A DNA stretch of 11,432 nt, taken from assembly GCA_002401295.1 (NCBI GenBank), contig NVSR01000133.1, positions 1-11,432 of the forward strand, given 5' to 3'. How positions within the stretch are numbered: the first letter of the stretch is position 1; the number at the start of each line of letters is the position of its first letter. This DNA is from SAR324 cluster bacterium. GTDB taxonomy: Bacteria; SAR324; XYD2-FULL-50-16. Positions 6,830 through 11,432 of the stretch are shown here, one piece after another. The notes beneath the pieces were generated by a model. It was given only the letters and a program-made list of their open reading frames with translations. It was not told where the DNA came from and did no database searches. A program made the translations under genes and the position numbers.

Positions 6830-7870
6830 ATGAGATACACACAACTAGGAAGAACAGATCTACAAGTCAGTCGTATCTGTTTGGGTACGATGACTTGGGG
6901 AGAGCAAAATACTGAAGCGGAAGCCCATGAACAATTAGATTATGCTGTTGATCAGGGAATCAATTTTATCGATACAGCCGAAATGTATCCAGTCCCCCCG
7001 AGGTTGGAGACTCAAGGATTGACGGAGCAATATCTTGGAACCTGGTTGAAAAAAAGAAAGAATCGGGAGCAAGTGATGATTGCCAGCAAAGTGACGGGCC
7101 CCAGTATTTTTTACAGTTATATCCGTAGTGGCGGAACCCACCTCACAAAGCAACACATTAGAGAGGCCATTGAAGGGAACCTAAAGCGATTGCAGACAGA
7201 TTACATTGATCTTTACCAAATTCATTGGCCAGAGCGAAACACCAATTATTTTGGTCAATTGGGTTATCAACATCGAGATGAAGAGCAAAACCTGCCCATT
7301 GCGGAGACTTTAGGCGTTTTGGATGAGTTGGTGCAGGAAGGGAAAATTAGACATATTGGGCTGTCAAATGAAACGCCTTGGGGAGTCATGTCTTACCTGC
7401 AACTTGCAGAGAAAGAGTCCTTACCAAGAATTGTCAGTATTCAAAATCCCTATAATCTTCTGAATCGTTCTTTTGAAGTTGGTTTGGCGGAAATCTCTCA
7501 CAGAGAAGACGTAGGCCTGTTGGCTTACTCTCCTCTGGCTTTTGGGACATTATCTGGTAAGTACTTGAATAAAGCACAGCCCGCGAAGGCTCGAATCACC
7601 TTATTTGAGCGTTTTTCACGTTACAGTAACCCCCAGGGACAGGAGGCCATTACAGCTTATGTTGAGTTGGCGAAAGAATTCCACTTAAGTCCGACTCAAA
7701 TGGCTCTGGCTTTTGTCACGAGTCGTTCTTTTCTGACGAGTACCATCATTGGTGCAACTACCATGGAGCAACTCAAAAGTAACATCCACAGCATTGATCT
7801 GACTTTGCCACCTGAAATATTGCAGGCAATAGAAAATATTCACAAAATTTACTCAAACCCCTGTCCTTGA
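6830..7870 (+). CDS. tas: Tas-family NADP(H)-dependent aldo/keto reductase
   Basis: At 346 residues this matches the length I recall for Escherichia coli Tas and shares long stretches with it, including LGTMTWGEQN near 18-27, the block around AEMYPVPPR (50-58) with ETQGLTE, and LLNRSFEVGLAE. It is an (alpha/beta)8-barrel aldo/keto reductase that reduces aldehydes or ketones with NADPH. The catalytic tetrad is visible: Asp48, Tyr53, Lys87 and His132 (in YQIHWPE). The NADP-binding C-terminal region shows the IIGATTMEQLKSNI pattern. The start ATG 6830 has AAGG ten bases upstream, a little far. The physiological substrate of Tas is not settled. A 214-base gap with no clear gene separates it from the dioxygenase, so it may have its own promoter. 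Confidence 0.93.
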   Translation: MRYTQLGRTDLQVSRICLGTMTWGEQNTEAEAHEQLDYAVDQGINFIDTAEMYPVPPRLETQGLTEQYLGTWLKKRKNREQVMIASKVTGPSIFYSYIRSGGTHLTKQHIREAIEGNLKRLQTDYIDLYQIHWPERNTNYFGQLGYQHRDEEQNLPIAETLGVLDELVQEGKIRHIGLSNETPWGVMSYLQLAEKESLPRIVSIQNPYNLLNRSFEVGLAEISHREDVGLLAYSPLAFGTLSGKYLNKAQPAKARITLFERFSRYSNPQGQEAITAYVELAKEFHLSPTQMALAFVTSRSFLTSTIIGATTMEQLKSNIHSIDLTLPPEILQAIENIHKIYSNPCP

Positions 7871-7871
7871 G

Positions 7872-7898
7872 ACTTTACCTGATTAGAATGGGTAAAGT
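7872..7898 (+). terminator. Stem-loop after the aldo/keto reductase gene
   Basis: ACTTTACC (7872-7879) pairs perfectly with GGTAAAGT (7891-7898) around an 11-base loop, two bases after the stop codon. The position suits a terminator, but the stem is AT-rich and no T-run follows, so intrinsic termination would be weak. Confidence 0.35.
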
Positions 7899-7961
7899 GT
7901 CGTGCTAATTAAAAAGCGCCTGTAGACGCTCTGGCTCTAATCTGTTATTTCAAAAGTAGTT

Positions 7962-7992
7962 CAGGAGGAAAAAGCTTGGATTTTTTCCCCTG
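7962..7992 (+). promoter_or_regulatory. Hairpin hiding a consensus Shine-Dalgarno
   Basis: CAGGAGGAAAAA (7962-7973) pairs with TTTTTTCCCCTG (7981-7992) around a 7-base loop: ten Watson-Crick pairs, one G-T and one mismatch. The 5' arm contains AGGAGG (7963-7968), correctly spaced from a TTG at 7976. It lies in the gap of 226 bases before the exported-protein gene at 8097, so it may be a leader structure. The frame starting at that TTG overlaps the real gene out of frame and does not look like a protein. Confidence 0.4.
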
Positions 7993-8096
7993 CTTCGCAC
8001 TGATACTCAGGCGTCTGGCAAACTGTTTGCATTTATCCCACAGAGTAACAACTCCTTCGATTCTTTTTAATCGTATAGTTTTTGAGAGACCAAAAA

Positions 8097-8384
8097 ATGA
8101 AAAAGAGGATTTTGCCCTTTCTAATCATAGGGTTGATGATGGGCACCGCTTTAGCACAAACTCCTCAGGCGGATTCGGATGTAGAGTTAGAATCCTTCGA
8201 AAAGTGCAATAACTGGGCAAGACATTACTGTCAGATAGGCGATCACGAGACGATCGTGAACAATGGCCTGCGTGCTTGGAAGAAAAAGGGAATTCAACTG
8301 ACAACGAAACGGATTCAGGTACTGGCTCAGAAGGTTCGACAAAATCTGCGAATCCCCCCAAAGGCCGTCCCGGTAGAGCAATAG
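8097..8384 (+). CDS. Small exported protein, two cysteines
   Basis: A 95-residue precursor starting at ATG 8097; an in-frame TTG at 8082 would add residues before the signal peptide and is unlikely. Residues 1-20 form a classic Sec signal peptide: MKKR, a hydrophobic core, and ALA before Gln21. The 75-residue mature part has Cys37 and Cys45, close enough to form a disulfide in the periplasm, and a basic helical second half (KKKGIQLTTKRIQVLAQKVR). No family is recognised. The ribosome binding site is modest (GAGAG about nine bases upstream). The stop codon is 8 bases before the methyltransferase start, so the two genes are probably co-transcribed and translationally coupled. Confidence 0.75.
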   Translation: MKKRILPFLIIGLMMGTALAQTPQADSDVELESFEKCNNWARHYCQIGDHETIVNNGLRAWKKKGIQLTTKRIQVLAQKVRQNLRIPPKAVPVEQ

Positions 8385-8392
8385 AGATTTGA

Positions 8393-8953
8393 ATGCAAGA
8401 AGATCAGATAAAATGGGATCAGAGGTATCGTGAAGGTATCTTTTCATCAGATCCTGCACTTATTTTGACTCGTTTTCTGCCGATGGCTAAGTCGGGTAAA
8501 GCGTTGGACATTGCTGCGGGCAGTGGTAGAAATTCTTTGTATCTCTTCCAGCAAGGTTTTGAGGTGGATTCCTGGGATATTTCCGATGTGGGCCTGGCTC
8601 AACTGAAAAAGCAGGAACCCGGTATTCAAACACGTCAGGTTGATCTCGATCGATCTTACTTGCGGGAAAATCAATATAATCTGGTGGTCAATATTAACTA
8701 CCTCAATCGAAGACTCTTCCCTCAAATAAAAGAAGCGCTCAAGCCGGAAGGTCTGCTGATTTTTCGTACCTTCTTAGAAGGAGATCCCGGTAGCGGATAT
8801 TCTCCTTCCTCCAACAAAGAGTATTACCTGAAAAAAAACGAATTGCTGCACGCCTTTTTATCGATGGATATCTTGTTTTATCAAGAAGAAATCCTCGTGC
8901 AAAGTAATGGTACTCAGCGATCTATCGCCTCCCTTGTCGCCAGAAAAAAATAA
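8393..8953 (+). CDS. TehB-like class I SAM-dependent methyltransferase
   Basis: The 186-residue protein starts with KWDQRY, common in the TehB-like group. Motif I, the S-adenosylmethionine-binding loop, is LDIAAGSGRNSLYL (38-51), and the acidic residue at the end of strand 2 is Asp62 (SWDIS). A QVDLD block follows at 82-86, then the post-motif region YNLVVNINYLNRRLFPQIKE (95-114) and LKPEGLLIFRTF (116-127). This is the compact Rossmann-fold methyltransferase core without added domains. TehB itself methylates tellurite and related oxyanions, but many homologues act on other small molecules, so the substrate is open. AGAG overlapping the preceding stop codon serves as ribosome binding site. Confidence 0.88.
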   Translation: MQEDQIKWDQRYREGIFSSDPALILTRFLPMAKSGKALDIAAGSGRNSLYLFQQGFEVDSWDISDVGLAQLKKQEPGIQTRQVDLDRSYLRENQYNLVVNINYLNRRLFPQIKEALKPEGLLIFRTFLEGDPGSGYSPSSNKEYYLKKNELLHAFLSMDILFYQEEILVQSNGTQRSIASLVARKK

Positions 8954-9034
8954 GGCCTACGAATACAACGTCTACTGAATAGAAGATGCAATCGAATGGT
9001 GTAATACTCTATAAACCATTGGAAGGAAGTAACA

Positions 9035-9931
9035 TTATTCATTCCCTTGTGCCCTAGGCACCTCCATATGAAAGCTAGAAGGCTGGTAGTTTTTGGGACT
9101 CCTTGGGTAAGTCTGCAGTAGCCGGTCCAGGTAATCCACAAAGTCTGACCGGATATCAGGCTGGTGGAAGGCTGCAATATGCTGATTTGAAGCAATCGAC
9201 CAGAAGGTTTTAGGCTGTCTGGCTAACTCGTGTATCCGTTGCCCAAAATGATAGGGAACAACGGGATCCTTTTCCGCGTGGATGACCAGAAGGGGAATGG
9301 GGCTAATTTTAGCGATGCTCTGTTCCGGGCTGTATTGGTCGGAAACTAAGACAGGTACGAGGAACTGCAATGGCCAGGTTAACCAGAAACCGGATACACG
9401 ATCACGGGCAATGGCTTGATATGAATCGAATCCACTATCCAGAATAACTGCCAGGATTGGATCTTTGGGAGTCATATCTTCTAGAGAACGAGCTAAAACA
9501 GCGGCACCCAAGCTTTGGCCTACTAAAATAATCGGCAGGCCTGGAAACTGACTTCTTACCTCTTGATAGACAGCCAAAGCATCTTGATATAAATCCTCCT
9601 GACTGGGCTCTCCTTCAGAAAGTCCATATCCACTGTAATCAAATGTGACGAAATGATATCCATGATCGATCATCCAAGCCAAGGAGAGAAAGTGAGTGGA
9701 CATATTTTGGGCATTACCATGAAACTGAATCACTACTGCCTTAGCGGGAAGCTGCCTTGATTTGAACCACCAGCCCGTCAGGTGAGTACCGAATTGGTTT
9801 TCAAATGCCATCCATTTGATCTGGTAGCCAAAATCTTCCGGCGTAAGAATTCGACCTTCTTGTGGTTGATAAAACAAGCCGGAGCAAGATCCCAAAAATA
9901 GAAAGAATATCCCTAATACAACTCGTTTCAT
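9035..9931 (-). CDS. Alpha/beta-hydrolase lipoprotein
   Basis: Choosing ATG 9931 gives a 298-residue protein with an N-terminal lipoprotein signal: MKR, a hydrophobic core, and lipobox LGSC with Cys16. The frame is open 26 codons further upstream, but that would bury the signal peptide. The catalytic domain is an alpha/beta hydrolase of the serine aminopeptidase/BEM46-like type. It has an oxyanion-hole HGN (71-73), FDYSGYGLSEG (97-107), nucleophile Ser140 in GQSLG, Asp222 in HAEKDPVVP and His251 in NQHIAAF. It is therefore expected to be a membrane-anchored esterase, lipase or peptidase of the envelope; the substrate is unknown. The ribosome binding site is weak. It converges with the methyltransferase gene. 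Confidence 0.9.
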   Translation of the reverse strand: MKRVVLGIFFLFLGSCSGLFYQPQEGRILTPEDFGYQIKWMAFENQFGTHLTGWWFKSRQLPAKAVVIQFHGNAQNMSTHFLSLAWMIDHGYHFVTFDYSGYGLSEGEPSQEDLYQDALAVYQEVRSQFPGLPIILVGQSLGAAVLARSLEDMTPKDPILAVILDSGFDSYQAIARDRVSGFWLTWPLQFLVPVLVSDQYSPEQSIAKISPIPLLVIHAEKDPVVPYHFGQRIHELARQPKTFWSIASNQHIAAFHQPDIRSDFVDYLDRLLQTYPRSPKNYQPSSFHMEVPRAQGNE

Positions 9932-10064
9932 CAAAATGCTCAGTGATACTTCGTTCTTTAGTTCAGAGGGGTAAGTTTTGATTGGACCCTTTACCAATAA
10001 GTATTCCAAAAAAACTTTACCTCATGAGAATCATTCACTTTCTCTATCGCAAGGCGGAGGTCTG

Positions 10065-10175
10065 TCAATGCTCGATCAGACGATTGATGGCTTCAGATGG
10101 CAACTCAAGGTCAAATTCCAAAATATCCCGAATGTCACCGTCACTGTATTCTCGGACCTTCTCATAATAAGGCAT
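10065..10175 (-). CDS. Possible 36-residue protein
   Basis: ATG at 10175 opens a 36-codon frame ending in TGA at 10067-10065. The product is acidic and amphipathic (EYSDGDIRDILEFDLELPSE), with the regular hydrophobic spacing of a real helical peptide. It lies 133 bases upstream of the hydrolase lipoprotein gene on the same strand. An AGGAG stands 18 bases before the ATG, too far for direct use unless GGAG and CTCC between them fold up. No homologue is recognised. The rest of the 9932-10376 gap is AT-rich; I see in it only a small CCCTA/TAGGG dyad at 10309-10321 and no clear promoter. Confidence 0.35.
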   Translation of the reverse strand: MPYYEKVREYSDGDIRDILEFDLELPSEAINRLIEH

Positions 10176-10376
10176 GATGGAGAATAATCTTACTCCTAGA
10201 GTCGTTTATAGATTATCAGTTAAGACCTGAATAGGTGGAAAAAATAGTAAATAATTAACAGTACTTATTTTCTTTTACTTGCTTGAAAGGCTTCGCTTCG
10301 CTAGTTAGCCCTATAGTAGGGGAGAAAATAGACAGAATAATTAAACCTAAATAGGCAAGAGAGTATTGAGACGTGT

Positions 10377-11255
10377 ATGAGAACAGTAAAATTTTGGAGT
10401 AATCGATTGTATGATTATTTGGAAAACAGCATAGAGTCCATTAAGGGGCAAAGGCAGCTGGCCATCTTCTTAGTCATTGTCTTTATTTCTGCTATTATCA
10501 TTATTGAAATGAATCGTTGGGCTCTTTTTCCCGAGTCTCTGTCTCGGTTCCTACCCAGTAAACATTTGGCGGCAGTGGAGCTTATCTTTACATTATCTCT
10601 CCTCTTTGAACTTTTGAGTCTGGTTTTCACCTTAGCTCATTCCGTGTCCATTTCTTTGGGCAAGCAATTTGAGATTCTATCTCTCGTCTTAATACGAGAT
10701 ATTTTTAAAGAGTTCTCTCACTTTGATGAGCCTTTGCATTGGGAGCAGATTTCCCAGTCCCTTGATGCCATCCTGGCCAGTGCGATCGGTGCCTTGTTGA
10801 TTTTTGTGATTCTAGGATTTTATTATCGAGCGCTGAAACATCGTCCCATCACCAAAGACGAGAAGGATAAAGTTTCATTTATTATCGCGAAAAAGATGAT
10901 TGCTCTGCTGTTATTTTTTAGCTTTTGCGCTGTCTTAATCTATTATTTCATACTCTATTTACAGACAGGAGAAGCAGGAGAGCCGTTTCAGGCCTTTTAC
11001 ACGGTTCTGATCTTTAGTGATGTTTTGATCATGCTGATTTCCATGCAGTACGGATCTACTTACCTGGTTGTTTTTCGCAACTCTGGGTTTGCTGTAGCGA
11101 CTGTATTAATTAGGTTGGCCTTCATCACTCCCGTTGTAGTAGGAGCTTTTTTAGGTGTAGGCAGCGCCTTGTTTGTATTAGGGCTGGTTGTTGCTTATAA
11201 TTATTTCAGTCCCTCCGTAAATGAAGCGGGTGCCCCTACCCGAATGACCGGATAG
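10377..11255 (+). CDS. Unknown multi-spanning membrane protein
   Basis: A 292-residue integral membrane protein. After a polar amphipathic N-terminus, spans are visible at about 28-45, 66-88, 130-150, 173-195, 206-223 and two between 239 and 275. A conspicuous, probably cytoplasmic, segment between spans 2 and 3 reads LGKQFEILSLVLIRDIFKEF (95-114) followed by SHFDEP; its density of conserved-looking charged and aromatic residues suggests the functional centre. Another charged loop (RPITKDEKDK) follows span 3. I cannot assign a known transporter or channel family. Start ATG 10377 has GAG about six bases upstream. It converges with a minus-strand gene at the window's edge. The long open frame and hydropathy make the gene certain; its function is unknown. 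Confidence 0.8.
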   Translation: MRTVKFWSNRLYDYLENSIESIKGQRQLAIFLVIVFISAIIIIEMNRWALFPESLSRFLPSKHLAAVELIFTLSLLFELLSLVFTLAHSVSISLGKQFEILSLVLIRDIFKEFSHFDEPLHWEQISQSLDAILASAIGALLIFVILGFYYRALKHRPITKDEKDKVSFIIAKKMIALLLFFSFCAVLIYYFILYLQTGEAGEPFQAFYTVLIFSDVLIMLISMQYGSTYLVVFRNSGFAVATVLIRLAFITPVVVGAFLGVGSALFVLGLVVAYNYFSPSVNEAGAPTRMTG

Positions 11256-11306
11256 TAGCGCTGCATCCATCTTCCAAACTCTGTGAATCTTTTAAGGAAA
11301 GAATGG

Positions 11307-11326
11307 GTGCTCTTTTAGAAGAGCAC
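11307..11326. terminator. Perfect 8-bp hairpin between convergent genes
   Basis: GTGCTCTT (11307-11314) pairs with AAGAGCAC (11319-11326) around a 4-base loop. It lies between convergent genes, 51 bases after the + stop at 11255. On the minus strand the hairpin is followed by CCATTCTTTCC, a loose pyrimidine tract, so it probably ends the minus-strand transcript and perhaps both. The minus-strand stop codon TAA is inside the loop. Confidence 0.55.
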
Positions 11327-11432
11327 GAAGATGGAGAAACTAGATGCTGTGCCTGATCCATCTATTTCATAGGTTGTACCTCCGACTGTTAGGTCCTCAA
11401 AATCAGTTTCTAATGTGTATTGTCCTACGCGA
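11315..11432 (-). CDS. 3' end of a minus-strand gene (partial)
   Basis: The minus strand is open from the window edge to TAA at 11317-11315, while the other two minus frames stop within a few codons of the edge. The 38 visible residues (RVGQYTLETDFEDLTVGGTT, then YEIDGSGTASSFSIFVLF) are rich in Thr, Gly and aromatic residues in an alternating pattern typical of beta strands. This suggests the end of a secreted or surface beta-rich domain, though the family cannot be named from so little. The terminal Phe is common in outer-membrane proteins but is not proof. A hairpin overlaps its stop codon. Confidence 0.55.
   Translation of the reverse strand, partial: RVGQYTLETDFEDLTVGGTTYEIDGSGTASSFSIFVLF

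Noticed and set aside
7976..8212. Plus-strand frame of 78 codons from TTG with ideal Shine-Dalgarno
   Set aside because: Its second half is the out-of-frame shadow of the exported-protein gene and its first half is not protein-like; the Shine-Dalgarno is reported as a hairpin instead.
8914..9195. Minus-strand frame of 93 codons
   Set aside because: Overlaps both the methyltransferase end and, in another frame, the hydrolase C-terminus; no features.
9978..10187. Plus-strand frames of 61-69 codons
   Set aside because: No ribosome binding site; opposite the more protein-like 36-codon minus frame and not similar to any family.
1..11432. A dedicated defence, secretion or mobile system
   Set aside because: No nuclease, transposase, integrase, repeat array or toxin-antitoxin signature is visible; the genes read as unrelated housekeeping and envelope functions.

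Overview
The window looks like an ordinary chromosomal stretch from a Gram-negative bacterium of moderate, slightly AT-leaning base composition. Two proteins carry clear lipoproteins signals, one small protein has a Sec signal peptide, and Shine-Dalgarno sites are mostly of the GGAG/AGGAGG type. The rhodanese-ferritin fusion and the BrkB protein with a DNA-binding-like tail are the kind of proteins seen in deltaproteobacterial and related lineages, but the taxonomic placement is an inference. I see no rRNA, tRNA, CRISPR array, insertion sequence or phage gene.

Layout, left to right. A probable C-terminal tail of an upstream + gene (1-51) is followed by a membrane zinc metallopeptidase of the YugP type (91-774, TTG start). 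Next is a rhodanese + ferritin-like diiron fusion broken by a one-base frameshift (947-1773). Two minus-strand genes follow: a Sel1-repeat lipoprotein (2292-3122) and, downstream of it, a small unknown protein with a Met/Gln-rich tail (1801-2211). A divergent promoter region (about 3123-3305) separates the Sel1 gene from a small unknown + gene (3306-3554), which converges on a third unknown minus gene (3563-4006).

A 430-base gap leads to three + genes: a YihY/BrkB-family membrane protein (4437-5792), a DODA/LigB-type extradiol dioxygenase (5836-6615) and a Tas-type aldo/keto reductase (6830-7870). After a hairpin-rich leader comes a pair of tightly spaced + genes, a small exported protein (8097-8384) and a TehB-like methyltransferase (8393-8953). 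An alpha/beta-hydrolase lipoprotein lies on the minus strand (9035-9931), with a possible 36-residue gene upstream of it (10065-10175). The window ends with a multi-spanning unknown membrane protein (10377-11255) and the 3' end of a minus-strand gene that runs off the edge (11315-11432), whose stop codon sits in the loop of a strong hairpin.

The genes do not form one obvious pathway. Themes are envelope maintenance (peptidase, BrkB, Sel1 lipoprotein, hydrolase lipoprotein, membrane protein) and small-molecule redox chemistry (aldo/keto reductase, dioxygenase, diiron protein). I did not find a convincing new defence or mobile system. The items most worth a second look are the frameshifted rhodanese fusion whose catalytic Cys is a Ser, the hairpin that hides a consensus Shine-Dalgarno at 7962-7992, the nested hairpin at 11266-11335, and the very small unlisted reading frames.
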